Shown in pieces: positions 12,626 through 23,950 of a DNA stretch of 64,000 nucleotides (position 1 is the first letter of the stretch; every line of letters starts with the position of its first letter). Location: the NCBI GenBank assembly GCA_001931875.2, contig MSJH02000544.1, positions 558,001 through 622,000 of the forward strand, in the 5' to 3' direction. The notes beneath the pieces are model-generated. The model made no database searches. It was not told the DNA's origin and saw only the letters and a list, made by a program, of their open reading frames with translations. A program made the translations under genes and the position numbers. The stretch is from Byssochlamys sp. IMV 00236 (lineage: Eukaryota; Ascomycota; Eurotiomycetes; Eurotiales; Thermoascaceae).

Positions 12626-13264
12626 GCCAGCTCTGTGCTGTAGTCGTCGTCTTCATCTAAGTAATATATTCACGTTGTTGATACACCACATATAGACCGG
12701 ATTTGTTCGAAATCAAGCGGGGAAATTTAGGGCGGGATATGTATTGGAAATGGGGCGTCACATGAAATGTATATTTGAACGCGACGTTGCACGTCAGATT
12801 ACGATGATGGATGTTTGATTTTCTCTGCTTGGGTATGATTAGACTTGATCTAGGTTCTGCCCTGGAGTATGTTATTGCTCCGGGCAGCATTTTCTGTTTA
12901 GAAGCCTCGATGGAATGGTATAGCCATTGGAGATTGTGGATTTAATACTAAACATGGGAAGTCTCCTGCATAGCATATATGTAATTTTCATATGGCATGT
13001 TTTCCATCAACTATTTACAGCTATGAACATGCGGCTGTCGGCGCCCTCCGCGCTGCACCTTTTCAGTCTCATCTTAGCGGCTTTCCTCCCGATAAACTCA
13101 ACCCCGACAATTCATTGACAGCTCCAGTTCGGAGTACAGTTGCATCTGGCTCAACTCGCCCACGATCAATTCAAATCTTACCTTTACTCTATTTCTCGTA
13201 TATCTTGATTTCAATTAGCAGACTACCTATTTGCGACTTCCACCAGGTTCCTCGTTCCGGCTCA
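12626..13264. other. Intergenic region
   Basis: AT-rich 3' flank of the channel gene and 5' flank of ureidoglycolate lyase. The lyase frame stays open back to 12992, but the upstream residues do not resemble the family. No other feature was seen. Confidence 0.5.
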
Positions 13265-14065
13265 ATGCCTGCTCCCACCTTAACGGCTTCCCCGCCGCGT
13301 CTCCGCGTGTCTGCCGCTCCTCTAACGGCCGAAGGCTTCGCGCCCTTTGGAACTGTCATCTCTAGTCCTCTACCGCGCAACATAACGACTGCACCGCAGC
13401 ATCCCTCTGCCTTTATCCCGCCACATGGTCCTGCTCCGGTGTTTGCGAACCAGGGCTCCGCACTGAAGTACAGTCCCATCTCCCCGCTCCAAGATGGATA
13501 CACAGGCACTTGCCCAAGTGGCAAGGCGGCTTCTGCAAGAATGAGCATGTTCTCATGCTTCCCGCGAAAACTGAGGTCACTAGACGACAGATCTTCTTCG
13601 GAGGTCCAACTGAATGGATCCTCAGCAGTATTTGACGTTCAGATACTTGAGCGCCACCCTTTCACGACACAAACATTTATCCCAATCGATCTATCCAGCA
13701 AAACCTATGCGGGTGGCCAGGAAGAGCCGAGTTTCCTTGTCATAGTTGCCCCGACACTGAATGGAGAAACTGCAGTGGCTACAGATGGATCTGGAAAGAC
13801 AGTTTCGATCAATGATCCCCCGGATCTGAAAAATATCAGGGCATTCATTGCGCGTGGAGGTCAGGCGGTCACCTATGGAGCGGGGACATGGCATGCACCC
13901 ATGGTAGTCCTGGGTCAGCGGAGGGTGGATTTTGTAGTTGTGCAGTTCGTCAATGGTGTCGACGAGGAGGATTGTCAGGAAGCAGCTTTCAAGGAAGGGG
14001 TTATGGTTGAGCTGAGAGCAGATGGGGGCGTTACGAAAGGGCTCTGGCAACCTTCTAAATTATAG
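13265..14065 (+). CDS. Ureidoglycolate lyase (allantoin catabolism)
   Basis: A 266-aa single-exon enzyme of the AllA/Dal3 family, which splits ureidoglycolate to glyoxylate and urea in purine/allantoin nitrogen catabolism. The chosen ATG gives MPAPTLTASPPRLRVSAAPLTAEGFAPFGTVI, where the LTAEGFAPFG block is the usual N-terminus. The core includes FDVQILERHPFTTQTFIPID, the conserved VVAPTLNG block, and AFIARGGQAVTYGAGTWHAP with the active-site His, followed by RRVDFVVVQFVNGVDEEDCQE. The frame extends 91 codons further upstream, but that extension is low-complexity and unlike the family, so the internal ATG is preferred. No other allantoin-pathway gene is adjacent. GATA-factor nitrogen control would be expected from the pathway but was not demonstrated here. 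Confidence 0.88.
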   Translation: MPAPTLTASPPRLRVSAAPLTAEGFAPFGTVISSPLPRNITTAPQHPSAFIPPHGPAPVFANQGSALKYSPISPLQDGYTGTCPSGKAASARMSMFSCFPRKLRSLDDRSSSEVQLNGSSAVFDVQILERHPFTTQTFIPIDLSSKTYAGGQEEPSFLVIVAPTLNGETAVATDGSGKTVSINDPPDLKNIRAFIARGGQAVTYGAGTWHAPMVVLGQRRVDFVVVQFVNGVDEEDCQEAAFKEGVMVELRADGGVTKGLWQPSKL

Positions 14066-14475
14066 AATGTGGGGTCGTCGGATATACATATGAATCGAGA
14101 TTGCTAATGCCGGGAGTTGAGGAATAGATGGACATCAATAGGTCATCATGCTTCCGAACCATTCGATATTCGACATATATGTATATTGAAATCTGTCGGA
14201 GTGTGCCTACAGCCAAACCTCTGTCAGGTACGCTTCTAGCTCCACCCACAGAGATAGATAGGCTGGGCTGGTTGCTAGAGAATTCAAGCTCAGCGAGCTT
14301 CGCTCCGGAAAATCGATTCAACCAGCACACACTATCGAGCGATATACGGTCTCGTCTTGTATAGTTACCATACTCGAATCCCCATTAACCAAACATTTGC
14401 GAGTTGGTGGCGTATTTTCTATCTAGTCGTGATTTTGCTTGATAAAGTTTGAGGGGGACTTATGAGTCATCACAA
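14066..14475. other. Intergenic region containing a dispersed repeat
   Basis: Contains one copy (about 14192-14314) of a repeat whose inverted counterpart is at about 24029-24160. Otherwise AT-rich and without a gene. Confidence 0.6.
14192..14314 (+). repeat. Dispersed repeat, copy A
   Basis: About 120 bases that match, in reverse complement and with small gaps, the segment at 24029-24160. The clearest shared block is CAAGCTCAGCGAGCTTCGCTCC near the 3' end (14284-14306), with TGTCGGAG at the other end and TAGCT-CACCCACA in the middle. By eye the two are roughly three quarters identical. This suggests a short transposon or SINE-like relic; the family is not recognised. Confidence 0.65.
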
Positions 14476-14547
14476 GGGCCTGTGGCGCAACGGTAGCGCG
14501 TTCGACTCCAGATCGAAAGGTTGTTGGTTCAAATCCTGCCGGGCTCA
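14476..14547 (+). tRNA. tRNA-Trp (anticodon CCA)
   Basis: A cloverleaf can be drawn. The acceptor GGGCCTG pairs with CGGGCTC (with two G-U pairs), then discriminator A. The D arm is GCGC/GCGC, the anticodon stem TTCGA/TCGAA closes loop CTCCAGA, which gives anticodon CCA, and the T arm is GTTGG/CCTGC around TTCAAAT. There is one T-T mismatch in the T stem. No intron. A T-rich pol III terminator follows at about 14560-14572. The gene is 72 nt without CCA. Confidence 0.9.
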
Positions 14548-15035
14548 TGTGTCTTTCTCTTTTTATTTTTTTCTCGTCTCCCTCTCGGCTGCTCTTGGCT
14601 GAAAAGGTATCCTCGACTCTCGAGAAAGGGCACATATGTTCCCTTCGGTTTCTTCGGAAGGGCTACCTACCAATAGTCGTCAAACATTAACTAGGCCGTG
14701 TTCAAACGCCTACGGGAAATTTACGAAAAATTAAAGCAACCTTCTTTCACCGATCAGTTCAGCTATACGGGAACGCTCTCCTAGCAGATCCCAAGGTTAC
14801 AGAGGATATGCCATAAATATGAGTATATATCCTCGATCGATTTTATTTCCTAGCGCTGGCACTGCGTGCGATTTCATTCCTCGATACCTTCCTTTCTTAC
14901 TCGCTCCACGCGAAACTTTTTGTCTTGCTAACACGCCGGCAAAAAGGGAAGAGAAAAAATATCTTTTCTCCTTGCAGCATCATTCTTTCGCAGAAGGGTT
15001 TCTTGGATGATATTAGCGAGAAATTATCTTTAAAT
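14548..15035. other. Intergenic region between two tRNA genes
   Basis: A pol III terminator-like T run (14560-14572) follows tRNA-Trp. The rest is AT-rich with no supported gene. Confidence 0.5.
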
Positions 15036-15151
15036 GACAGGGTGGCCGAGTGGTTATGGCGACAGGCTTAAGTTAAGGATTGGCGTCTTTTGGACGCGGT
15101 CTGGAGTCCTGTTGTAGAGATACATCCTGGGTTCGAACCCCAGTCCTGTCA
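15036..15151 (+). tRNA. tRNA-Leu (anticodon TAA) with 34-nt intron
   Basis: A class II tRNA. Acceptor GACAGGG pairs with TCCTGTC, then discriminator A. The anticodon stem is ACAGG/CCTGT, with the loop starting C-T-TAA-G. A 34-nt intron at 15073-15106 interrupts the loop one base 3' of the anticodon, the canonical nuclear position. The variable arm is TGTA-GAGA-TACA, and the T arm CTGGG/CCCAG surrounds TTCGAAC. The mature tRNA is 82 nt. A TTTTT terminator is at 15156-15160. Reads UUA codons. Confidence 0.93.
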
Positions 15152-15491
15152 TCAGTTTTTATCTCCTTCGTTAGTTATCTCTCGTAGTTTTACCGCGTCA
15201 TGTAAATGTACATTTTTTTTTTGCTCAATTGTAAGGTAAAGAAATATTTAACTAATATGGTTCTTAAAGTTGCTATATTTCGGCTGATGCTTTTCACTAT
15301 TAGCGCGCCAGCTTCTGCTTCTACTGTTCAGGGTACTGCTAGTTACTCATGCCACGGTTGCTTAGGCAAAGCCTACAGAGGCAGGCTTCCATTCATATCT
15401 TCAACACCCCCGAGTCAACATCAGATTCATTTTGCTATCTTTTCCATCTACAGATTCTCACACGATAAAGCTGTCTTCCTTTCCTCAGACC
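15152..15491. other. Spacer between tRNA-Leu and kinase
   Basis: The tRNA terminator T run is at 15156. The rest is presumably the promoter and leader of the kinase. No other feature was seen. Confidence 0.5.
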
Positions 15492-17007
15492 ATGTTGGCA
15501 TCGCTTCTGCGGTCTTTACCCCAGCTCGGGCGGAGATGGAAGCCCCTTGATTTCTCCAACCCGAACTTCGTTCGGATACCTGAGCATCACAAAATTGAAG
15601 AAGAGACTCTCCCAGACTATATTGCTTCCCGGTATTATCCCACTCGAATAGGAGAAGTCTTTAGGGAGCGATATCAAGTCGTAGGTAAATTGGGATTTGG
15701 ATCTACCTCAACTGCGTGGCTTGCACGTGACATGAAGTTAAGATCTCTCTTGATTTATTATTATAACTACTTGGATCCAGTACGCTTATGCACTATAATT
15801 ACAGTGGCCGTCGTTATGTTATGCTCAAAATCTTCATCCAGGCTTCGTCTATGGGCCAGCTAGTGGATAACGAGCTCAAGATGTATAGACGCATGGAGCA
15901 ATCCCCAAAAGGCCATCCTGGGCGTGACGCCGTTAGAACGTTACTTGATACTTTTTACATCGATGGGCCTGAAGATAAGCATCGATGCCTTGTGCATCCC
16001 CTATTATGGGAGAGTGTTTTGACTTTCTTACGCCGCAACCCAGTAGAGAGGCTGCCTTCAGCGGTCGTAGCATACGTTCTTCGGCGCCTTTTTTTGGCAT
16101 TGGATTATCTACATACGGAGTGCCAGATCATACATACTGGTTTGTTGTGTTCCGATTTGTCCTCACCCTACTTCTATAATTTACTCACTCCTTTTTCTAT
16201 TAGATATAAAGGCTGATAATATCATGCTCGGTATCAACGATGATTCAGTCTTTAGCGACTTCGAGGAGAAGGAGCTTCAACGTCCTGTTCCGAGGAAGGA
16301 GGTGGACATGGACGGGAGAACAATCTACATGTCCCGGGATCTCAGAATGCCTAATGATTTGGGTGCCCCAGTCCTATGCGATTTTGGTTCGGCCGTACTT
16401 GGCAACCAATACCACACAGAATTCATTCAACCTAATATCTATCGAGCACCGGAAGTAATTCTAGGAGTTCCATGGACGTATAGCGTCGATATATGGAACG
16501 TGGGGTGCATGGTATGATAAACAGGCTGATTATTATGGTACGAGAATTGCTGAAAACTACAATATAGATTTGGAATATTTACGAAGGCGGTTCCTTATTC
16601 ACCGGTCAAGACCCCGAATTTCAGAAGTACCGAAGTCGAGCTCACCTTGCTGACATGATAAATCTTCTTGGTCCCCCTCCGCCTAGTCTTCTTGCCCAAG
16701 GGAAGCTAAGAGACAAATTCTTCTCAGGTGAAGGCAAGTCAAGCTTCTTGTTATTTTATCGAGATCTTACTATCTGGTGAATTTTGGTCCAAATCCGCTG
16801 ACTATATACGACTCTCTAGGTGATTTCCGCGCTAAAAATCTATTAAAGGATCAAGTTCCACTTGAGGAGCGGGAAACTACACTCGAGGGAGAAGAGGAGA
16901 GAGAAGCTTTTTTACGCCTAATGCGAAAAATGCTGCAGTGGGAGCCCGGCAAGCGTAGCTCTGCTACGGAGCTAGGGGAAGACGAATGGATACACAAGCA
17001 TTTATAA
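15492..17007 (+). CDS. SRPK-type serine/threonine protein kinase
   Basis: A 411-aa CMGC/SRPK-like kinase in five exons: 15492-15736, 15805-16139, 16204-16511, 16568-16727 and 16820-17007; phases add up without a break. Kinase motifs in order: glycine loop GKLGFGSTSTAWLARD (about 69-84), ATP-anchoring Lys in RRYVMLKIF, catalytic loop IIHTDIKADNIMLG (HTD in place of HRD, usual for this fungal SRPK group), DFGSAV, then YRAPEVILGVPW and the DIWNVGCMIWNIYEGG helix, and the C-terminal LRLMRKMLQWEPGKRSSATEL. Unlike yeast Sky1 or animal SRPK there is no long spacer in the kinase domain, so nuclear-shuttling regulation is not indicated. SR-protein substrates are suggested only by family. Small expanded families of such kinases are common in Aspergillus genomes. 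The immediate upstream neighbours are two tRNA genes. Confidence 0.87.
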
Positions 17008-18948
17008 ATGATATTAAGTAACTATGCATCAAGGAATGGAAGTCTAACTACAGAGGCCTTGCAGCTAGGAAGAGAACGAGACAGCGATGCTTCACATCCA
17101 TCTCAGTTAGCTATAGAACGAAAGAACGCCACCAATTTTCGAGGTTAACTAGTATTACTAGGTTTAGTCACCCACGCACGGGATTTTGATATGAGTATGG
17201 AAGAAACGAGGTTTCTTACTATCGCAATAAGCAGGGCTGTCGGATCCCTACCCTATCTCAAGCGAGCTGTGCGCCCATGGACACGGCGGTTCAGCATATG
17301 GATTTCTTCTGAATCTGACTCCAGCCCAGTAGCGCAGGAAGCCAAGTGATGTCGTCTCCGTCCAGCCGAGAGTCAGCGCTTTTTGTAACTGCTGGGCTTT
17401 GCAGCCGAGCTCATCGTGGACCCTCTGTATTGTTTTCTAGATATTATCGGCCAAGGAAACCATTTTGGTCGGAGACTCGAAGAACTATTAGTGGCGTAAA
17501 TGAGTTTGTCGTATCCCTTTCGCGCTTGCGTGTGGAAGGTGTTGCTACCTCTTTAGTTGCAGAGACTGTTGCGTTATAAAGCAGGGTTTCCTATTGTCAG
17601 TAAGTGTAATCCCAGTATTTCCCCGCGGTAAAGTGAGAATGAAAGCTTCGTGTTTCAATAAAATCGTATAATCAGTCAGTAAAACAGCCGGGGAAGAGAG
17701 CAAACAAGAGCCTAGACCAGGCTGATCAAGGTCTGGCAGCGAATCAGACTTAACTATCATCTGGGATCTGAATGCAACTAGTTTTCTCGTCATCTTCACT
17801 ACTGGGCAGGGGTTAAGCAACCCGAGCGCTCCGGATTTGACACATGCAGTAGTAGTATGTACTCAACCATTATACCGCTTAGAAAGGGATTAGAAACACA
17901 GGACGAAGGCACTATTTACATGAATCGCAGCCATCGGAATCCACCCTTCCGCGTCGGGAACAATCCCGATCAGAAAAGGACGCCACTGATGGAATGCGTC
18001 GTAAGAGAAGGCCGAGTTCAGAATATGAGTATGTAAATGATTAACAAGCAATGTGAGGTTTGATTCCGCACCTCCCCACGCTGTCCTGTAGTGCACCTGC
18101 TGGGTCGAGTATGGCTTACTGCACCGTGGGGTTATTAGATAGTCAGATAGAACTCCTGGTTATTTCCATAGTGCTCCCGAGATTTGATTATTGGGTGGTG
18201 TGCAAACCATCTTAGTGACACTCAGTCCGTCACATCAAAGATGGCTGTATTCGAAAGACTTTCACCGACCAGAGAATGCAGGCAGGAGCCGAAGCTCTGT
18301 GTTAGCTCCACAAGACATCAGATCCTCGTCTTGGTCATCAGACATATCACGTATTGCATAAAACCGGGTCCTATCGAAGGCGCTATCATGGGGAGGTCGA
18401 CTTGTGATGGCCGTTGGGAAACGCCCGGGATCACCTTATGCATGAGACATTGACACTGACAGTCTGCAATGTGCTATAAAAGGATAGACTAGCCTTGAAC
18501 TAAGCACCAAGCAAGGCTTCATTCGACATCGTTCGGTGATTTAGCTGTCATCTATGTGCTAGTTCGTACATGTGCCGAGTTTCCCGATGTGCTCACGAAA
18601 CGGTTCTGCTTTTCTAGCTGTGAGGGGGAAAGCAAGTAGTTAACTACTAGGCGCATTGGCTTTGTCTCCAGAAACTGTCGTTAAACAAGAGTATTTCAAA
18701 TCCAGCTAAAAGTCCGGATACTCAGAGTATCATGGCGATCATTTTCATGCGGATAGGCCCCGTTTCCCCGCATTTCAATCCAAAGCAATTGTCGATGCAT
18801 CGGAATAATATACTGACACGCAATCGAGATACGCCGATTGGACAAGCATGTAACAGCATTATAGTACAGAAAACTGTCTATCGGACAGAAGTACCACCTA
18901 AGGATTAGTTATAAATTGCCAGAAGAATACCGGATCTCAAATCGATCT
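17008..18948. other. Intergenic region
   Basis: Nearly 2 kb with no supported gene, RNA or obvious repeat. Short open frames (17346-17579, 17545-17820, 18184-18453) have no recognisable motif. The end is the promoter of the flavin monooxygenase. Confidence 0.45.
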
Positions 18949-20807
18949 ATGACATCTCTCAATAATCCCATCGTCAATAGAACCCTCAATACTAGTTCAA
19001 CAATGGGTCAATTTTATTCAAGCCAAGGAAGGAACAATGTCGACGAGACAAAGTCCCCTAAGTGGGTTCCAGTTCTTGATCAGCCAGTCCATACTCCTCG
19101 CAAGATCCGGGTTGTATGCGTCGGAGCCGGAGTTTCCGGCCTCATTCTTGCACACAAGTATAAATATGAACTGAAGATGGACGAGTATATTGATTTCACG
19201 ATATACGAGAAGAATCAAGATGTTGGAGGTACTTGGTTTGAGAATCGATACCCCGGTGTGGCCTGCGATGTAAGGCTTCGATTGCGTTCCACAGAGAGCA
19301 AAAGATAAGCTTACATTCAATAGATTCCCGCACATATATATGTGTTCCCGTTTGAACCCAACCCAGATTATAGCTCATTCTATGCCGCCGGTCCAGAGAT
19401 TTGGGAGTACATCAGACGCACCACGACCAAGTATCACCTTGATGAACACGTGCAGTTCAACTCTAAAGTCATATCTACAGTATGGGAGGAGGACACAGGC
19501 AGCTGGAAGATCAAGGTTCAGCGCCAGGATGGCACAATAATTGAGGATAGTGCAGACGTCCTGGTAAACGCTTCAGGCATCCTGAACAAATGGCGTTGGC
19601 CGGATATCAAGGGTCTTCATTCCTTTCGGGGAAAGCTCCTTCATAGTGCTTCTTGGGATTCTTCCCTCGACTGGACTGGAAAACGAATTGCTATTATCGG
19701 GAACGGATCATCGGCCATTCAAATCTTGCCAAAGATGCAGTCTGATGCTAGTAGTATTGTCACCTATATCCGCAGCCCAACTTGGATCACGGCAAACTAT
19801 GCTTCCCAATTTGCGGGGGAAGATGGAAAAAACTTCTTTTATACAGAAGAGCAAAAGAAGAAACTACGCGAAAACCCCGAGGAGCTTTATGAGCTACGAC
19901 AGAAGATCGAAACTGCGCTCAACCAGTTCTTCTGGGCTATGATTCAAGATTCTCCACAGCAGGCTGCCTGTCTTGATGCCTTCCAGAGGCAGATGAAGGA
20001 AAGAATCGGTGACGACCCAGAGCTCCAGGAGAAATTAATTCCGAAGTGGGCAGTAGGCTGTCGCCGTGTGACGCCGGGAGATGGCTATCTAGAGGCACTA
20101 CGGGAACCTAATGTGGCCATCGACACCAGTGGAATACAGGAAATAACGCCTACTGGTATAATATCAAATTCAAGACAAGATGACTTTGATATTATCGTTT
20201 GTGCCACTGGATTCGACGTGAGCTTCTCTCCATTCTGGGAAGTCATCGGGAAAAACGGAATCAGCCTAGCCGAACAATGGAAGGAGGACCCAGAAGCATA
20301 TTTCGGCATTTGCGCTCCTAATATGCCCAATTATTTCATCTTCCACGGACCAAACTGCCCTATCGGTCACGGAAGCCTAATGTCGGTTATGGACTTTACT
20401 GCAGCATGGATCCTAAGGTGGTGTCAAAAGATTGCCACCGAAGGAATCAAGTAGGTCAAATGTTTTATCACGGTCACTGAGCAGGACTGAATGACTAATA
20501 ATTTTATAGATCTATTCAGGTGCGTGCAGATGCCACTGAGGAATACAATGTCTATACCCAGGAGTTCATGAAACGTACGGTGTGGACCGGTGGCTGTCGC
20601 TCTTGGTATAAGAATAATAAAATAGATGGAAAGGTTACAGCCATGTATGCGGGGAGCATTCTGCACTACAAGGAGATATTGGAGAGCTTCCGGACGGAGG
20701 ATTTCATCTTTGAATACCGAAGCCGGAATCGTTTCCAATTCATGGGGAACGGCTTGACAGTAAGAGAAACCACCGGAGGAGATATGGCATATTATTTGCA
20801 GAAATGA
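18949..20807 (+). CDS. FAD-dependent Baeyer-Villiger/FMO-type monooxygenase
   Basis: A 581-aa class B flavin monooxygenase in three exons: 18949-19269, 19324-20450 and 20510-20807. Motifs in order: FAD-binding GAGVSGL (about residue 56), the GGTWFENRYPGVACD block typical of Baeyer-Villiger monooxygenases, the FxGxxxHxxxW fingerprint as FRGKLLHSASWD, the NADPH-binding GNGSSAIQ, and ATGFDVSFSPF near the C-terminal third. Such enzymes use NADPH and O2 to insert oxygen next to a carbonyl or oxidise heteroatoms; the substrate cannot be told from sequence. Translation could instead begin at the ATG at 19003 (MGQFYSSQ), 18 residues later. The next gene, a WD40 protein, ends tail to tail 266 bases away. 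Role probably secondary or detoxifying metabolism, by inference. Confidence 0.9.
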
Positions 20808-21073
20808 GTTCTCGGTTCAGATGTCTTACTGCAGAATCAGATGCGGTATTTCGTACATGATGTTATGATAGATACTGGATCAAATGGGAATTATATATGA
20901 GAGTACTTGCCTTGTGAACTCATTTTTATGTAAAGTGAACAACATGATCCTAGAACGACCTGGAAGATACATATACCTTTCTGAAGGAATAACCCAGGAT
21001 ACTTGTAACGGTGGTACCAGCCAACTATTTAACTTGGAGATAAGAGACAGACGCTTTGGTCGCCTTTTCCTAA

Positions 21074-22591
21074 TTATGCCCTTGGGAAGTCTCCCACACC
21101 AAAGGGCAATTTCCACACTCGCATCTTCCCATCTTGGTCAATGCTTCCAATCAATCCACTGCGATAGAACACCTTAATGGTACTATGCCAATATCCTGGA
21201 CTCCAAGGTGAGTCCGGCTTCGGACCGAAGTATAGCTCTTGGTTGGTATCAAAATCGTAGATGAGCAATGAAGCATTGCCTGGATTAAAGGCGAGGACTT
21301 CCCTGCTCTCCTCCCGGTTGGCAGATTTGATATTGAGCCACCGAATATCATTGATTTCCACAAAGCCGAGCCCGCTATTTTCCTTGTCGATTTGCCAGAC
21401 TTGTTCGGTCTGTTTCGTATGAATGTTGAAGACCACCAGCTTTCCGTTTCGACCTCCAGCTGCCAGCAGCTTTGAGTCAGGACTCCAGTCAAGAGACCTC
21501 ACCCACGCAGGAAACCCATTGATCTCGATAGCAGTAGCCTGCGGGTCATTGACTTCCCAGATGAATACTTTACGACAACCAGTTCCCACAGCGATGAATC
21601 GACTGTCAGGGGAGAACGATGCACCCCAATTTTGGCCACCAGTGTGACCGTAACTCCGTAGGAGTGCGCCATTCTCAGCAGAATAGACTTTCAGTGTTTG
21701 GTCCCATGATGAGGATGCAATGTGTCTGCCATTGGGGGAATAACCAGCCCATACGATAGCACCAGTGTGTCCCTCTAGACGGAGGAGATTCTTTCGAGAA
21801 GCCACGTCGTACACCATGACTTGTTCTTGACGGCCGGCACGTTCATCCGTCGTTACAGATTTATAGAGCAATCTGCACCCATCGGGACTAAAGACCACCG
21901 ATCCGAATCCCGGAAAAGTAGCCTTAGAGATGAGTGCTTGCCGAGAAGCATTGTGTAAACGTGCTGCCTCTTCGATGGTACTTTTGAAACGAGTCTCCAG
22001 AAGTGATACAGCTTCTTCAGATCGTGACCAATTGTCCGACGGGTCCAATGTCGATAATATTTCAAAGGCTCGATCCACAGCTCCCGCTGTGACGAGCTGG
22101 ACATCTATGGACCTTTGCTTTTCGCGAGATCCACCTTTCGCGTTAAGGTACCAGATGACAATAAGAGGTTCGCTCCGAACAGTCGATGAGGTATCTGAGA
22201 CGAGCATATAGCCACCGTGACGTGATGAAAACCCTTCCGGTGCAAACTGAATATAGCCAACCTCCGCTACAGGACCCCGCAGTGTCTCAATGACTGTGAA
22301 TGTCGCTACATCATATATGAGGATGTCCTGCCCAACTCCGAGAGCTAGGAACTTCTCATCATGGGTTAGAGAAGCGGAATTAATACGCTTGTCGAAGACA
22401 AACGTTTTCAGTTCTTCTCCCCACTGTTTTGGATATCCGGAGCTGAAAGTTGCGGACTTGCCCTCTTTCTGGAAATTCGAGAGTAGCACAGGAGGTGAGA
22501 GTGCTCCTTGTATTTGCACGGGCATGGCGACTGAGCTAGGAGATCTGGCTATGGCGGGTATGCACACAGACGAGCTCTGAAGACCCGTCAA
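21074..22591 (-). CDS. WD40-repeat protein of unknown function
   Basis: A single-exon 505-aa protein with WD40-like beta-propeller repeats along most of its length. The clearest blades are LRLEGHTGAIVWAGYSPNGRHIASSSWDQTLKVYSAENG, SYGHTGGQNWGASFSPDSRFIAVGTGCRKVFIWEV and WVRSLDWSPDSKLLAAGGRNGKLVVFNI. An N-terminal blade (NSASLTHDEKFLALGVGQDILIYDV) and a degenerate C-terminal one (SGLIGSIDQDGKMRVWKLP) flank these, and a helical insertion lies at about 160-210. No catalytic domain is attached. The first ATG gives MTGLQSSSV; a second in-frame ATG (MPVQIQG) 22 residues later is a plausible alternative start. It is convergent with the flavin monooxygenase, which may be chance. Confidence 0.82.
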   Translation of the reverse strand: MTGLQSSSVCIPAIARSPSSVAMPVQIQGALSPPVLLSNFQKEGKSATFSSGYPKQWGEELKTFVFDKRINSASLTHDEKFLALGVGQDILIYDVATFTVIETLRGPVAEVGYIQFAPEGFSSRHGGYMLVSDTSSTVRSEPLIVIWYLNAKGGSREKQRSIDVQLVTAGAVDRAFEILSTLDPSDNWSRSEEAVSLLETRFKSTIEEAARLHNASRQALISKATFPGFGSVVFSPDGCRLLYKSVTTDERAGRQEQVMVYDVASRKNLLRLEGHTGAIVWAGYSPNGRHIASSSWDQTLKVYSAENGALLRSYGHTGGQNWGASFSPDSRFIAVGTGCRKVFIWEVNDPQATAIEINGFPAWVRSLDWSPDSKLLAAGGRNGKLVVFNIHTKQTEQVWQIDKENSGLGFVEINDIRWLNIKSANREESREVLAFNPGNASLLIYDFDTNQELYFGPKPDSPWSPGYWHSTIKVFYRSGLIGSIDQDGKMRVWKLPFGVGDFPRA

Positions 22592-23286
22592 TAGGTGCGA
22601 AAGATGATCTTATAGGGTTTCCTGGAATTGAAGAACGCTCATTTTTACCCTGGCTGATCTGCGCTAAAAGCATGTCACTCCAGCTCAGCTTGCTTGCCAA
22701 TCAACGTATATTTTGCAGTCCGCCCGCCCACTATTCTTTGGTTAAATGCTATTGGAATGCCGGAGAATCGTTGCAAGGAACATTAAGTGGACCAGCAGGA
22801 CCAAAGATCTACCGTTTTCGAGGTATGTCATATACATCCCGGGAGAAGTCAAGATTCATGCGGTCAGCCCCACGACCAACTTGGTCCCTGTTGCCTGCAG
22901 CCGTGAGATTGAGTAATATATTTTCAATGATCAGTCACCACGTCCCTGTGTAGATTTAGCGGTCTCTACCAACACCGCCTCGGGTATTCAATACTGGACA
23001 TGGAATTTACCGTACACGGAATTTAAACTGCGAAGCTGAGTACCGGTGGCGTTACATACAGGCAGATGATAACTAACTAGGTAGTTAGCGATCTCGCTTA
23101 TGAACCGGGTCCTCTCCACCTTTGAGAGCGGGGAGCCGATGATCGCGGTATTCGAATGTGGATATTGAGTGATAGCAACATCTGTTAACTATTCTGTCCG
23201 GGAACGTCTCTCGTTAATTGAAAGACCCAGGCCATTAAAAGGAAGAAAAGGGGAAAAAAAAGAAAACGCACTTGAAACATAAAAAC
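22592..23286. other. Divergent promoter region (WD40 / Nudix)
   Basis: Lies between oppositely oriented genes and has no supported coding region. An A/G-rich run just before 23286 precedes the Nudix ATG. Confidence 0.5.
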
Positions 23287-23950
23287 ATGGAGCCTCGAGT
23301 CGGGGTAGGCGTGTTTGTCATCAACAAGGACGGTAAATTTGTTCTAGGGGTAAGGAAAGGCAGCACTGGTTCAGGTACGAACGACTATTCCAGGCCCATG
23401 TTTTGCCACTGCCGGATTTCTTACAATTCAAAATAGGGACGTGGGCTCTCCCCGGGGGACACCTTGAGTTTGGGGAGACATTCGAAGAATGTGCTGCTCG
23501 TGAGATCCTTGAAGAAACAGGGCTTGCTCTGAAAGACCTACAGTTTTTAACTGCAACGAACAATGTAATGAAGGCGGAGAAAAAGCATTATATCACGATT
23601 TTTATGGCCGCTACTGTTGTTGGAGACAATCCAAAGCCACAGGTTAGTCACCTACATAACCTAACTGTACATGTACATTCTGCGCTTCTATTAACAATGA
23701 CAACCACGATTTTCATGTAACTCAATTCATCTGCTTACATATTTTGTATTAGTTGCTGGAACCAGAGAAGTGCGAAGGGTGGGAATGGGCATCGTGGGAT
23801 GATGTCTGCTCTATGTACGAAGCGGAGGCTCAGGCTGCGGACAGTCAGAACTACGAGGGAAAGCGGTTATTTCTCCCTCTCACGAGTATCTTTCAACAGA
23901 GACCCGGGTTTAATCCTATACAGCAATATTTAACTAGGCAAGGGAATTGA
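23287..23950 (+). CDS. Nudix hydrolase, NUDT15/MutT-like nucleotide diphosphatase
   Basis: A 163-aa protein in three exons: 23287-23374, 23437-23642 and 23753-23950, in phase. A complete Nudix box (GX5EX7REUXEEXGU) is present: [23 protein letters not shown], at about residues 37-59. The flanking [28 protein letters not shown] and the C-terminal [15 protein letters not shown] are the pattern of NUDT15/MTH-type hydrolases, which sanitise oxidised or non-canonical nucleoside triphosphates by hydrolysis to the monophosphate. Length matches that family. Specificity is inferred from the overall resemblance and is not certain. The protein has no targeting signal and is probably cytosolic. Confidence 0.88.

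Noticed and set aside
17346..18453. Short frames in the gap between the kinase and the flavin monooxygenase.
   Set aside because: No recognisable motif and no splice combination that joins them.
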